Source of the DNA: Pyrrhosoma nymphula | Taxonomy: Eukaryota > Arthropoda > Insecta > Odonata > Coenagrionidae | Reading direction: 5' to 3' | Assembly (NCBI GenBank): GCA_963573305.1 | Contig: OY754329.1 | Span: forward strand, 61,501,084-61,565,083 | Length of the DNA stretch: 64,000 bases | Shown: positions 25,337 through 38,164 of the stretch, in pieces | How positions within the stretch are numbered: position 1 is the first letter of the stretch | Layout: each line of letters starts with the position of its first letter | Notes under the pieces: model-generated | Seen by the model: the letters and a program-made list of their open reading frames with translations, nothing else | What the model was told of the DNA's origin: nothing | Databases searched by the model: none | Made by a program: the position numbers and the translations under genes

Positions 25337-26164
25337 CTTCACACTACCATTGTATTATCACATTTTATGTGTTTCCTATCTTCTTTCTTTCACCCTTTGT
25401 TTAAAACCGTCAGTTTGAGGTCTTGGGTGTCTAAATCCTCAAGAGTGAATATTTTACATTCATATTTTTTATGGCATTGTAAACAAAGGAAATATGAGAG
25501 GTCCATGAGAGAAAAAGGTGCCAATTTTATGTTAATATCTATTTGAATGATGGATTATTTTCTAGCTGGTTGGGAACTATTAAAAATGCCATCTGCTAAA
25601 ACTCTTTCCTTATTAATTTTCATTCCATTGTGATGGGAATAGTTTTTATATATTACATATGAAAGAAAAATAATTTTTAAGCAAATGGTAGACTTTTGTG
25701 GTGTGAATTAGCTGGTTGCATGATATGTGAAGATGAAAGATGTAAAAAGAGACTAAAGCTATCCAAATTAAGTGAAAAAAGAATAATTGATTCTTTCTTG
25801 GACTTGCCTTGTGTTTATTGATTGAAATTCTATATTTGAAGGGATAAGTCTGAGAGCTTGGAGTTATTTTTCTTTCAACTTCATTTGCATTGAGCCTAAG
25901 TATTTTTCAATGCATTGGTCTCCACATATTATTGAAAAGACAGTTATGTACGTAGAGATATTAACAATCATCAACCTATGATAATAATAATAATGATGGT
26001 TTCTATTTACCCTAAGACTAAGGTACATTTGTCGGATGATATAAGATACGTCAATCATAAACAGAAGTTACATTAACAATACATTAAATCAGTCAATTTC
26101 AGTGAAAACATATATCACAAATAGTTTACATCCAATACACAAAAACACATTGAAAATAATTCAT

Positions 26165-26460
26165 GATTGGCTGATGACATAACAATTTTGGTCAAGAGGA
26201 AGGAAGATCTTGCAAGAATCCTGAACTGCAAGGAAAATCTGGAGAATTAATGAATCAAATGCAGGTATACCTGAAAGCTTCTTTAGTTGTGAAGTACGTT
26301 ATTGTTTGACAGTTATGCTTGGATGATAAGTTCTTCATAGTAAAAATCAGAAGCAATAGAAATGCAGAGTTATTGAAGAATGATGAAGAATAAACAGACT
26401 GAGAGAATCTCCAATAAAGTTCTATGAAGACATGGGGAGAATGGTACTTGATGAGAAATT
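26165..26460 (+). mobile_element. Degraded non-LTR reverse transcriptase fragment
   Basis: On the plus strand GCTGATGACATAACAATTTT begins a stretch reading ADDITILVKRKEDLARILN, the region around the FADD catalytic box of non-LTR reverse transcriptases. Downstream codons degenerate rapidly into stops. An (AAT)-type microsatellite at about 25980-25996 may belong to the same or a neighbouring copy. Confidence 0.45.
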
Positions 26461-28496
26461 TGATAATTAGGATGCTTCAAGGATTCATTAAACATTTAAT
26501 GTTATTCTTTTTTTTCTACAAAATTTGCCATTGAATATGAGCAAAAGTTATCACAGTTTTCTTGGCCACTGTAGCCTAGTGGGTTAATGATCATTATTGC
26601 CTCTTACGTAACCTTACAACATCCTGGCTGACCTATTGCTCTGATATTAATCAGTTATAGTTACTACTGTAGAATGGCCATAATGAAAGTGAATTTGCTA
26701 ATTTACACGCTTAATTTTCTATAATGGCATGCATTTTAACTTATGCGTGTGAGCTTTCCACAGTTTGGTGAAATGCATCATGCTTTCATCTTAAAGTAAC
26801 CCATGGAAATTACCAAGTTAATGAGTCTAGTGTGGAAATAAATCATTTCTAGAAAGTCCGAGTCACTTAACCATGTTGCTTTTAGGTTATTAAAACATTG
26901 CCATCGAGGGAGTTATCAGAAAATAGTTGGGAGTTCTTCAAGATAACTATAAATACGATGATTATGAGAAGAACAAAATTTTTCTATGGAAGGCTGGAAA
27001 TACATATTAAATTGGAGGAATTAATTTATACATTTTTGCAATTATCCTTCTTGACTCAATTTAGCAGATGTTAGGGAAATATTTTGTCCTGGAAAAAATT
27101 AGGGAATTTTTGTATTTTTCTGAATAACCCTGGAAAATGCATGGCAGCCAATTTCCATTAAGGCAGAGAGAGGGGTTTAACCTGCGCCTTTGCTTGCATT
27201 ATGCTTGGCTCAGCGTAGCCTTGCACTCCCTGTTCATTTAATACTCTGTTCATAGCTGTGTGCCCGCTCTGAACTTGTGCTTCGTCACCCCACCCCACTC
27301 TCCCTTTGCGCAGTCCAGGGGGCCGATTGCATAACAAGGAAAATTCCACATGGAAAAATTCCCTTGTAAAATGGCCGCTACGAATGGAATCTGAATTTAT
27401 GCCGAAATCTGTCAGTGGAAACAGAATTTCACGCAGAAATCTTGATTCTGTTCGAAGAGCTGTACTAATGGAATTCTTGGTGTGGTCAAATTTATGAGAA
27501 ATCTAAACGTCTGAGCATGTGTAGTGGCATTTCCTGAATTATACGAAAACCATTTGGGCGGCAACCTAAATGAATAATTGGGTACTGTTATGTATGTAAT
27601 TGATAATCCTCTCCCAATAATCTCCACTCTCCTCATTTTAATGTTTGCAGAAATGTTTTTGAAGGAGTGGAAATGCATTTTGCGGATTCTGCGTATGGAA
27701 ATCACGGCCCTAGGTAGTTGACAGGGCCATTGTACTGGGGCAATCCAACCTAATTAAAATTTGTGAATTGTCCAACAAATACAATTTCGTTCTACATAAT
27801 TGAATGCTTTCGGGCGTTATATCCGTAACTATTACAAATCAATTAATTCACAGTTTCCAAAATGTTCAAGTAAAGTAGGGTGAAGCCTTTGGGGAGAAGA
27901 GGAATGGTAGCAAGGCCTCAAGAGAAAAAGAATAAGAAAGAGGTACATACTGCAAAAGGTTCAAGAGCTGCAAACCAAAATAACGTAATTTCTTGAAAAG
28001 CCGAGAAATTTGTTTCTGAAGTTGAATCGGAAAGGCACTCATTGAAAAATGTCACACCAGTTTCTTTTATTTGCATGTTCTTTATCAAACTAGTCTGAAT
28101 CTACTTTATTGTGTTCAAATTGCACCTGACTCAGAATTTTATTGCCAGTTAACCATTTTTGTTTATTTGTTGGTTGAAATAAAGCCCGTAATACTCTACA
28201 TTCCTTGTATACTCTTACGTATTTAACTCAAAAGTAGGGACAGAAATTTCTCGTTTTTTCATGTTGGCATAATTATGCCAATTTTATTAGAAATCATCAA
28301 AAATATGTTATAAACAAAGTAACCCTGGAAAATGCAAACAAATTTGCCTGGAAAACCTGGAAAACTCGGGGAAAAAAGAAATTGAGATTCACTGGACACC
28401 CTGTACTTAAAACTTGCAACGTTGCATTTTGTGTTTGATGACCAACTAAAAACAGCATTCAGCCATTGACAGAATTTTCTGGTGTATGCTGGTAGT
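26461..28496. other. Non-coding stretch
   Basis: No supported gene. Around 27314 the words CAGGGGGCCGATTGCAT and, at 27700, TCACGGCCCTAG could be weak terminal repeats of an old element, but no target duplication is readable. Confidence 0.35.
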
Positions 28497-28672
28497 GAAG
28501 TCTGTTCAGGTTCTCCACCCGGTCAAACTCAGCATTTTTGCAGAGAGTTTGATGTACGAGTCATACATTGTTATTAGGGCTGAATGACTGAAGATGATGG
28601 ATGACTTGTAAATCAAAATACATATCATCATAAATGCAAAGTTTGACCCAGTGGAGAACCCGACCAGACTTC
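28497..28672. repeat. Inverted repeat, 41-bp arms with 94-bp loop
   Basis: The left arm (28497-28537, GAAGTCTGTTCAGG...AGCATTT) pairs with the right arm (28632-28672, AAATGCAAAGTTTGACCC...GACTTC) with about six mismatches in 41. No terminal duplication is obvious. It fits a short foldback MITE or a hairpin-forming repeat. Confidence 0.7.
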
Positions 28673-28679
28673 AGAGACA

Positions 28680-30281
28680 GAATTTTCCTCATGGTTGAAA
28701 AGTTTGTCAGGCATTATCACATCTGATGATGGATATAGTAATACTCTCAGACATCTGATTTACCCCAGAGCAATATTGATTTACTGCCACTATTAATACA
28801 TTTATGGTTCTTTAAGATACCTACTTTTAGTGATTTTAATAGTGTTGAATCACCTATTGTGTCACCTCCAAAAGTGGAGTACACCTAGTCAGTTCTGCAG
28901 GGTTATAAAAAGAAACTTGTTGAAGGTGTTAGCAGCAACTGTAGAGAATGAGCACTGAGAATCAGCCTTAGGGGCAATTATTAGAAGAAATTTTGCATGC
29001 ATCTCATGAAAGTCGATGCACATTTAAATATTTAATTCAAAAGGATACTCTTTAAGTGCATGATTTAGTATGTCCATGTTTTGATTATCTTGTGTTTTTT
29101 ATGAGTTGTACAATATTTAACCTTTTAGACCATTATGAATTTGTCAATACTTTCCACTCTGAGTGGTAGTGGTGTAACACCTTTGCCTGCTAATCAAATG
29201 TCATTTATTCTAGTCTCATGAAGATGGGTTATTCACTACATACATTGGGCTCTGATACACAAGTTTGTCACATTTAATTCAGTGAATTTATTGTGCCCCA
29301 CCAATTTTGGTTTACCTATGTAACATTGAAAGTTCTCTACATGTTAATTTTAAAATTTGGTGCTTTCATTTTTTAGATCAGTTTCGTTTATAGTTGAATT
29401 ACACCATAGGTGTTTGAAGATAAATTCTCTACAATAAAAGTTTTATTTTTAGTATTGGAGTATATAGCATGTAATATTAGTTTCTAGGTTATCATATGCT
29501 GTACGAGTGGTAAGGTAGGTACCTCAAAACTAGGAGAAAAATCACACTAAAAGTCACTCAAATCATTGCGTAACATAAGACTATATATGCTAAATACAAG
29601 ACTAAAACTTAGTGATTCCTGGTGAGCAGGTTACCTCAAAGAGTCAACTGCTGCATTAGACAGCATGAGCAAGTCACGATAGTTGAAAAAACTGGACATC
29701 TTCTGTTGCTCAAGAGTACATATATAGATATAATTTTTGATACTATTGTGACCTTAACCTTATTGCTAATTCTAACTGACATAGATTAAGGAGATATACC
29801 TAGTAGATGTAAACATGAAATCTGCATTTCTTCTGGTATAATATAGTATGAATGAATTTCATTGCTCTTTCACTATAATAGAGACCACTGATAGAGTCTT
29901 ACTTTTCATCTGACGAAAACTTTTCCTCATTCCCAAGGGAGGAGATCATTATAAATAACCCAGTTAGAGAGATCATTCCAGTTAAAAAGTACCATTTGTT
30001 AGGTATGAGTAATGTCAATGAAGCCAAACACCTGTCATCCCCTTTCCCATTGTATATTTTTAAATCTGAAAATGTCTCTACCATATTCAGCCTATATAAT
30101 CTATAAATGTCAGCCAAATAATCTATTGGCTTGTTTAATTTTTGCTATTTTTAATAATGTTTTATGGTAAAAGGCAAAGATTTCTGGAAATTTAAATGTC
30201 TCATTGGAGCACAAATTTTTCACCTTTTGCATGGTGCACCAAGTGGACACTTTCTATACGTTTCAACGTTTCTCATTGCAG
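28680..30281. other. Non-coding DNA, probable intron of the RBM12-like gene
   Basis: The RBM12 exon opens at an acceptor at 30281, so this stretch should be intronic. I searched it by eye for the expected first half of RRM1 (GGVHIVGGELG-like) and did not find it. Confidence 0.4.
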
Positions 30282-33200
30282 TACTGATGAAGATGCCCGA
30301 CAGGCCATGATGATGGATGGCGGTAAAATCAAAGAAATTAAGATCCGACTCCTCCTGAGCTCGAGAGCACAGATGCAGAAGGTCATCGAGGTGGCAAGGC
30401 AACAGACAGTCGGGATGCAGAGCTTTATGGGCTTGTCCCCACTGACCACTGCTGCCTCTGCCCACCCTATGCCAGCACCGCATATGGTCACTCATCCCTT
30501 GGCCTCTGCCGCAATGCATGGCCAGACTCTTGGACCACCCATGGGACAGCCAATGGGTCAAGCAATGGGCCAGCCCATGGGTCAGCCCATGGGTCAGCAC
30601 ATGGGCCAGCCCATGGGTCATCCAATGGGGCAACCTATGGGACAGCAAATGGGTCAGCCTATGGGTCAGCCTATGGGCCAGCCCATGGGCCAGCCCATGG
30701 GCCAGCCCATGGGTCAGCCCATGGGTCAGCCAATGCCTCCTGTCATGATGGGTCATCCTGGTATGGGGCCCATGGGGCCCACAGCTGCTCCAGCACCTGG
30801 TGGCATGCCTGGCATGGGCCCACTTGGTGGAATGCTCCCACGATCTGCACCCACTCCAGATGTGAGGATGCAGCGCAGTGAAACCATGGGTGGAGAGGGT
30901 CCAGGTCGTGAGGTTGGAGGTGGAGATCGTGACCGCAATGATCGCAGTGACCGTGGAAGGGACCGAAGCGAGCGCTCTCACTCCCGTGATGGTGATCGCC
31001 GTGACCGCAGGGATCGTCACCGTCGACGCCGCGACAGGAGCAAGAGCCGTAGCCGAAGCCGGGACAGGGGAGGCAGGCGGCGTGGGCGGAGCAGGTCTCG
31101 GGATCGCAGTCGGAGCAGGGACAAGGACAGGAGCTCTAGATCAGAAAGGAATCGGGATAGCACCTCAGAAGATGCAGAAAAGAGGAATTCTAGTGGAAGC
31201 AGCAAGGATCAAAATGGGGACATAGTTGTTGTGGCCCACTATCCTGCCCCAGGTCGACAACTAGGTGGTCGCCCAGGCCCTCTATCTCAGAGACCTGCAG
31301 CACTCATGTCCCAACCCACAGGGAGCACCATTCAGTCTCCATCTCACCCATCCTCTCCCCAGCAGAAGGCAGGACCACAGCAGCAGAGGCCTCAACCACA
31401 GCCAATGGGATCCAACCCATTGATGTCGATGCGCCAGGGAATGGCAAATGGTTCAGAGGAGAAACCCCCAACAGGAGAAGCTCAGCCTGATTGGCCAATG
31501 GAAGCTCAGCAGCAAGGGGGTGTGTCCAGGGGTATGCCTCCAAGCATCGGTAACCAACTCAATGCTGCAATACCGCGAAGTGCAGACCATCCTGGTGGAG
31601 TGGCCCCAGATATGCCTGTTGATGGTGGAATTGCAATGGGCAGTCACCCGTTGATGCCAGATTCAGCATCTGGTAACTACCCTGTGAATGCTGGCCCCAG
31701 GTTTCCCCGCAATGAGAGGTTTCCCCCTGGAAGTGGAATGGCTGGGGGACCGGAGGGACCCCCGCGCATGCGGCCTAGTGGTTGGGGAGGCCCACGTAAT
31801 GAAGGCTTCAATCAAGGGAGGCCAATGGGACACTTTGGAGGGGAAGATGAGAAAAATGAATTTGAGGGCCGCCCAGAGATGTTTGATGGCCATCAGGGCA
31901 GTGGGAGACCTTTCCGAGGAGGTGGTGGACGAGATGGGCAGCATATGGAAGGGGGAGGAGGAAGTGGGAACAGGGGTGGTCATTTCATGGGAAGGGGAAA
32001 TCCTTTTTTTGAGGGAAGATCTCCCATGGACAGAAGACAGTTTATGGGTGGGAGAGATGGACACATGCCAGGAAATTTTGAGGGAAGTGAATTCCATCGT
32101 GGGAACCATCCTCCATTTGAGAGGCCCTTCAGTAGGTTTGGTGGTGAGAATGTCCCCGAAGAGAGGTTCAGTGACCACAAGCCTCCCCAGAGGGGGAGAA
32201 TGAGTGGTGGAGGTTATTGTGTTGAAGTGAGGAACATGCCTCTTGAAGCAGGCTACAGGGAAGTGCGTGAATTCTTTAAAGGTCTCCATATTTCAAGTTC
32301 AGGACTCAAAGTGATCAATGATAATCATGGCAACAGGGTTGGGATATGTTATGTTAAGTTTGTGAAAGCACCCGACAGAGAGTTAGCCCTTACCTTGAAT
32401 GGTAAACTCATGCAGGGGTCTGCAGTGGAGGTACTCACATTAGATGATGAGATATTTGAAAAAGCTATCGATTCCTATCGTCCTAGCAGAAATCCAGTGT
32501 ACAATAGTGGTAGTAACCAAATTGCTAGAGGGGGAGAGTGCTTAGCTCTGGTAGGCCTTCCGCATTATGCTAAAGAGCAAGATGTCATGAAAATTTTAAA
32601 AGATTATCCTTTAGTAGATATAGTGCTGGAGAAGTCAAAAGATGGCAAAGGACGTGCATATGTTCAGTTTAGTACTCCGGAAGATGCTGAGAAAGCACTT
32701 AGTAATAAGTTCACAATGGACCAAAAACCCCTAAGTGTTATCCGTTCAAGTACTGACAAACTCAACGAGGTTAAGAAAGCACTTGATCTCATCAAGTCTA
32801 AGGGTGAGGCAACACCCCCTGACCAAGCAGTAAATGATGAAAGCAAAGCGAGTGAAAATGACCCTGATGCTGACTCTAAAACCCTCCCCACTGAGTGCAT
32901 CATCCTGAGAGGGCTCCCAGACAGTGCAAGTGACCGGGAGATCCTAGACTTTTTCTCTGACACAGGCTTGGTGCCATTTAGGATACACATAATGCTTGAC
33001 ACATTCGGCAATCCTTCTGGTGATGCATTCTGTGAATTGGGCAGTGAGGAGGAAATTTCAAGGGCTCTGACTAAGTCCAACTCACCAATGGGTAAAAATA
33101 ATATAATTGTGCAGGCTGTACCCGTTGCAGAGATGAATGAGGCACTTGGAGTGACCAGCAAGCCAGGCCAAGATCAGATTTCAATGGAAATTCAGGACCG

Positions 33201-33741
33201 CCTTCACAATGGCGGCACTTCAGACCCTCATGGTCCACCACATGGTCATGGGGGTCAGAGGGGGCCTATGAGCCGAGTGACTCAAGGGCTCCTTGGGCAC
33301 AATCCTGCTTCTCTCAGTCCTGGGCACCCGCAAGGTGGGGGTTCAGCTCCAGGCTCCAGGCCACCCCTCCTAGGTCGACACCCTATGCCGGGACCTCCTC
33401 TCATGGGTATTCGTGGTGTACCCCACCATGATGGTATGCCACCATCAGGGATAATAGGTGGACCAGGTCCTGATCTCCCAGCCGTGGAAGGATTTGGAAA
33501 GCCTGGGTGTGTCATTGCCATGGAAAATGTTCCCTATAAGGCAGGAGTTGAAGAAATTTTGGACTTCTTCCGAGGTTTTGAAGTTTCTCGAGAGAATGTG
33601 ATAAGACGCTACAGTGATCAGGGTATGCCCACAGGTGATGCTCGTGTGGCATTTGTGAGTCCATCAGAGGCACAGCGAGCCCTCAGAGAACTTCGATATG
33701 GCAAGATTCGTGATCGATCAGTTTACCTCACGTTGTTGTAA
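30282..33741 (+). CDS. RBM12: RBM12-like RNA-binding protein, large terminal coding exon
   Basis: The reading frame ends at 33739-33741. Although an ATG at 30196 keeps the frame open, homology to RBM12 starts only at STDEDARQAMM, immediately after TTTCTCATTGCAG (30269-30281). I therefore read 30282 as the exon start and the preceding 28 codons as intron. Using residue numbers counted from 30196: second half of RRM1 (30-70), sixteen MGQP-type tetrapeptides (116-179), an RD/RS-rich basic tract (about 241-335), Gly/Arg-rich low complexity (about 560-665), then RRMs at about 675-760, 782-852, 901-985 and 1104-1181. The last RRM (YKAGVEEILDFFRGFEV, RYSDQGMPTGDA) closely follows the RBM12 C-terminus. 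The family consists of nuclear RNA-binding proteins; partners here are unknown. The exon encoding the start of RRM1 was not found. Confidence 0.9.
30541..30732 (+). repeat. Coding minisatellite, 16 units of 12 bp (MGQP)
   Basis: A 12-bp unit of the form ATGGGNCAGCCN is repeated sixteen times without frame loss. It encodes Met-Gly-Gln-Pro with four single-residue variants (A, H, HP and Q types). Units contain the palindrome CCCATGGG. Such a tract should vary in copy number between individuals. Confidence 0.9.
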
Positions 33742-34041
33742 ATGTTTCATATCGTAAATTTTCTTGCATAATGGGCTCATAGACATTCCCGTACAAATAT
33801 CTCATTGTGTATGTGTGTGTGTAATTAGTTTAGATCGCAGTGAACGTTCCTTAATCAGCTATTTTGTTTCATCAGTGGGTTACAACAATTTTTGAGCTAT
33901 TTTTGTCTTGTGTTTTTTATATAAATTGAATATTGTAAATATGATTCGCTGAGCAATAATCCACAATTTGGTGGATTTTCTTGAACCCAAAAAACTGTAA
34001 ATATGCCCTTTAAACAGAGTAGATGTTTGACAAGTTGAAAT

Positions 34042-34047
34042 AATAAA
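34042..34047 (+). terminator. Poly(A) signal of the RBM12-like gene
   Basis: AATAAA lies 300 bp after the stop codon and is followed about 15 bp later by a GT-rich stretch (TTGTTTGGCCTTG), the usual downstream element. The implied 3' UTR is about 33742-34065. Confidence 0.65.
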
Positions 34048-34065
34048 ATTTTCAAGAATTGTTTG

Positions 34066-35427
34066 GCCTTGTTATAAAACTTTTGTTTCCTTTGTCTTTT
34101 CCACTTCCTTTCAATGATAAATTTTTGCCCATGGATTCTCTCAGCATTTGGATAGTGCTTGATTTAAAGTACCATTTTCTACTGCCTTAGCATAATTTCA
34201 TTTGATACTTACTAAATTTTAAACATTTATGTTACATTTGAATGGGTACCTACCTATGTTCCTATTTTAAAAGATGACCAAAAGCATCATCAAACCAATA
34301 TGGGTTAAGGTCTTATAGCATTTTTCATTTAAAAAATTAAAACTCGAAGTGTGTAATGAGATCTTGCTGAAATGATACATAATGGTATTACCTACTCAAA
34401 ACCAACATCCCTAAATATCTCTAATATAATTACTTCTTATTACTGCAGATAAGTTGAAGGAGCTGAATATGCAATCTTTTTTGTCAACCAAATTTGACTT
34501 TGCCATTGTTAATGAGGATGGCCTATGACTTATTCTATTTAACTTAGAGAAATAAATATTTTTTTTGCCTCATGGTCACAGCCAAATGTTTTAGGGTTTA
34601 AAATATGTACATTTCCTTTTTAAAAATAGTTTTTAACCTGCATGTCATAATGTTTAATGCATTATACTGCTTAATAGTTCATGTTGCGCTACAAAAGTTA
34701 TAGTCAAATAAAGTATGTGTACTCCTATAATAGAAAGATAGGGATTGACTCATTAAATTTTTGTCTTCATGTGATCGTTTATGCGAACTGAGATGAGTAA
34801 AACTAACAATGCGATTTGGGTTAGAATTATATTATCTACCAATTCTGTGGCACTTTTTGCTAAGGTAAGACATAGTAAAGATGAGTTTAGATGTATGACC
34901 TGAGATAATCTTTCACAGCCACAGACTCCTACAAGGCTTACAACTCACAATTGTTAGTACTTTTCCATTTGAATTTTATTGACACCAATGTTTACTTGCC
35001 ATTTTAAGGAATCAATGAATATACAAGAAGAAATCAGCTTAATTTTTCTGCCATAGGGCTTGGGAGTGCTGTGGGTTGATGAAGGGAATCTTCAGAGAGG
35101 GATAGATGAATTTATGGCAGTGGTTGTGAAAGTTGCTGAAATGAATAGTGGGGGGGAAAATGGTAATAAGGCCTTATCACCTTTTTCCTGGGAGAAGGGG
35201 TGGGGGTTGACTTATGAAGCGTAGCTGTTGGAGGGGAGGAGTAATCGGAAAGGGAGGGGGAGTGATGATGGTTCAGGTCGAAGTTATGCTTCGGATAGTA
35301 GAACAAAACAATGGTGCTAACTGTGAACATTTAATGAGTCGTACAATTGAAAAGCACAACTTACATTGGAATCCTGTTTGCATGTAAAAATTTCAAACTA
35401 TTCTAAAAAGTCCAGTTTAGAACCTTT
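34066..35427. other. Intergenic DNA
   Basis: No supported gene. There is a G-rich patch at 35140-35270. The minus-strand 72-codon frame there is Pro/Ser-rich only because of that composition. Confidence 0.4.
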
Positions 35428-35498
35428 ATCCATGGTATTACTAATACCATGGATACTAAAATTAAAGGCATGGTATGTATTAGTAATACCATGCCTTT
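35428..35498. repeat. Two adjacent near-perfect palindromes
   Basis: 35428-35454 has 13-bp arms (ATCCATGGTATTA and TAATACCATGGAT) around one base. 35464-35498 has 13-bp arms (AAAGGCATGGTAT and ATACCATGCCTTT) around 9 bases. Both contain TAATACCATG, so they also resemble one another. Confidence 0.8.
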
Positions 35499-35699
35499 AT
35501 CATTAGTGTATAAATCCTTGGCCACTCACCGTTTCCCAAAATATCAAATCAATATTTTAAAAAATGTTTTTTCGATGTGCCCTACCCCCAAAGCCTTGTG
35601 GCCCATAGGCAACTGCCTACTTTGCCTTATTGATTATCCAGCTCTGTGGAGAACCAAGTTAATGTATTGATCTTAATATTATTTCACCTTAAAAAGTTG

Positions 35700-37110
35700 A
35701 CTATTTTATTCTCTACCAGCTGGTTGGTGTATATTTGGACAGTCCTCATCCAGCATCCCCATTTCTGAAGCATAGTCTTGTTTTCCCTCCCAAAGATGTC
35801 TCGCCATTAGATCCCTCTTCAATTCCTCATATCTTCTACCTCTTCTTATTTTGTATATAATTCCTATCCTCTTCCATGCTCCCTCAGTGTTCTCCCCTCT
35901 TTTACCCTCTTCAACATGCCCTCTTCTCCCAAAACTTTTCCATCCATACCCTCTGCCTTATTCAAACTTCTACCACCAACTTCCTCTCCTCTCCAGCCAT
36001 ATCCAATACCTCCTCATTTGTCTCCCTCCCCACCCAGCTCACCCTCTCCATCCTTCCCCATACCCACATCTCAAACACCTCAAGTCTACATACAGCCTGC
36101 CTTCGAAATGACCAAGTTTCTGACCCATACAGCACCACGCTCCATATTATTTTTTTCACCGTCTTTTTCTTTCCGTCTCTTCTTAGACCCCCCTCATCAA
36201 TTCTCTTCTCTTTTAAAATGCTTCTTTAGCCAGGGCAATTCTGCATCTATGTTCCTACCACTACACCCATTCTCCTCCAAAATAATACCCAGATATGTAA
36301 ACTGCTAGACTTACTCTATCTTCTGCCCTCCCACCCTTATATTCATTCCCGCCTTCTTACTTCTAGAAAGTCTCATCACTTTCATTTTCTTGTGGTTGAT
36401 CTTCATCCCATATTTTTCGCACTGCACTTCTAACGCATTCACCATTGACTGTAACCCCTTGGCAGACTGACATACCAATGCTTTATCATCTGTAAACTCA
36501 CTGATTTCATCATCTCCCCTCCTACCTTTATACCTACCTCCATCTCCACTCATGCCTTCCTCCTTTTTTTCTGAATACATGTTAAAAAGCAACAGCGATA
36601 GTGGACACCCCTGCCACACTCCTCGCCCTATCATGGCCCATTCCGATTCTCCATTGGCTACCCTAACCTGCACCATCAGGTTCATATACAGATTCCGAAT
36701 TAGGTAGACATCTGTCCCTCCAATTGACCCCTAATTTCTTCAACACTTATTAATTTTGTTCAGTCCCCCTATCAAACAACTCAAAATCTATAAACCAAGC
36801 AAAAATATCCTGCCCATACTCTAGGTTTCTTTCAACAAGTGTCCTCGTCACTTGTATAGCATCTCGTGTTCTTGACCCTCTCCTGTACCCAAAATGGTCA
36901 TCACCCAGGAATTCATTAGCCTTCTATTAATAATTTCCAGAACTTCTTTGGCTTCATAGGATATTAAGCTTATTGTCCCATTGTCTTCACAAGTTTTTGT
37001 ATTGCTCTTCTTCGGTATCGGATTTTTATTGTCCTCACAAAGGCCTCCAGCAAAACTCCATCCTCATAAATACTTTTCAAACACCACTAATTAATGCTTC
37101 AACGATACTG
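35700..37110 (-). mobile_element. RTE-like non-LTR retrotransposon, reverse transcriptase remnant
   Basis: On the minus strand the frames give, in order: PIPKKSNTKTCEDNGTISLI (near 36975-37030), MNLMVQVRVANGESEW (36640-36685), GVWQGCPLSLLLFNMYSE (36570-36625), EFTDDKALVCQSAKGLQSM (36450-36510, the catalytic box), KYGMKINHKKMKVMRLSRSK (36360-36420), QFTYLGIILEENGCSGRNID (36250-36305), LYGSETWSF near 36120, and a typical tail (RRGRRYEELKRDLMARHLW) down to about 35750. Many stops interrupt it. The endonuclease part is missing. RTE-like is my best guess at the clade. Confidence 0.8.
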
Positions 37111-38160
37111 TTCTCTTTGGAAGTTTATTTAATTAAAATTTTACCCTGTTTATGATGTAAATTGGGTGTGTGATGATGTTGCAATTAATTATCCTAAATA
37201 TAAAAATAAAATAAAACTTATCATCCGTACCACCCTTTTTTATACCCTGGCATTGGTGTTTAGGATCCCTATGTGACTTAAGCTCTAGTCGAGTCCCCCG
37301 CGCTACTTTTCCCACAAAGATTTTGGGCAAAAAAGGGGGGGACTTTATTCGGAGATGTATGGTAGGTAAATAGGGTGTGAATCGCAGCCATTTTTCGGTG
37401 ATGGTGAGAGTATTTTTAAGAATGATTACATTGCAAAATGTGTCTTTATGGTTTATTGGGAAATATTGTTTGCTGTCCTCGATTGAAACAGATAAGTCCA
37501 CAATTCAGTGATTGGGCACATTTTCATTGCAAACTTGATGGAATCGTGGAGAGAGCTTAAGAAGCGCAAGAAGAAATACTTCACATAGCACCTACTTCAC
37601 ATGATTTTGTTCTTCAGCTCAGCATACTTCCTACCTCCATTCAGTTTACAAGGTCTAATTATTTTATTTCTTACTTACCCAAGATCCTCTAAAATGATAT
37701 CGGCTTTGGGAGAATAATTAATAGAGCATGAAACTCCTTCCTCTTGATCATTTTTGTGATAAATATTCTTCTGATACTTGATGCCTTGGGTTACTTTACT
37801 TCATGTGAATATTTTTAAAATTTATTACCACTTTTTGTGTGGGTAGGTTACTGCCTATTTTGGTTGGTCCACTGTTAGCGATTAGTTATTTTTATTAGTT
37901 ACTTTATTTTATAGTTTAGTTAGTTGATTTATTTGAGCAATTTGTGTACCATGTTCATATGTGGAATTTCAATTTTCTTAAGAGTTCTCAGTTGAGCATT
38001 GATGCTAAGCTGTGAATATTTACCAGATCAGTAAGATCAAGTGCAACATGAGGTAGGTAATTATATTGAATTGTATAGAGAATAATCTAAATACATTGGA
38101 AAGAGAATTGAATTACCAAATGAGGCATGTACTAATGTGGGAGAATTAATGACGGGGATC
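37111..38160. other. Non-coding stretch
   Basis: No supported gene. The minus-strand 122-codon frame at 37133-37501 has no domain I recognise. It lies between two RTE-like fragments of opposite orientation. Confidence 0.35.
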
Positions 38161-38164
38161 TTGT

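Noticed and set aside
30220..31020. 266-codon open frame on the minus strand
   Set aside because: It is the antisense of the RBM12-like exon. Its His/Thr/Leu-rich repeats are just the reverse complement of the MGQP array.
35876..36308. Overlapping Ser/Pro-rich plus-strand frames
   Set aside because: Antisense of the RTE-like reverse transcriptase that is clearly readable on the minus strand.
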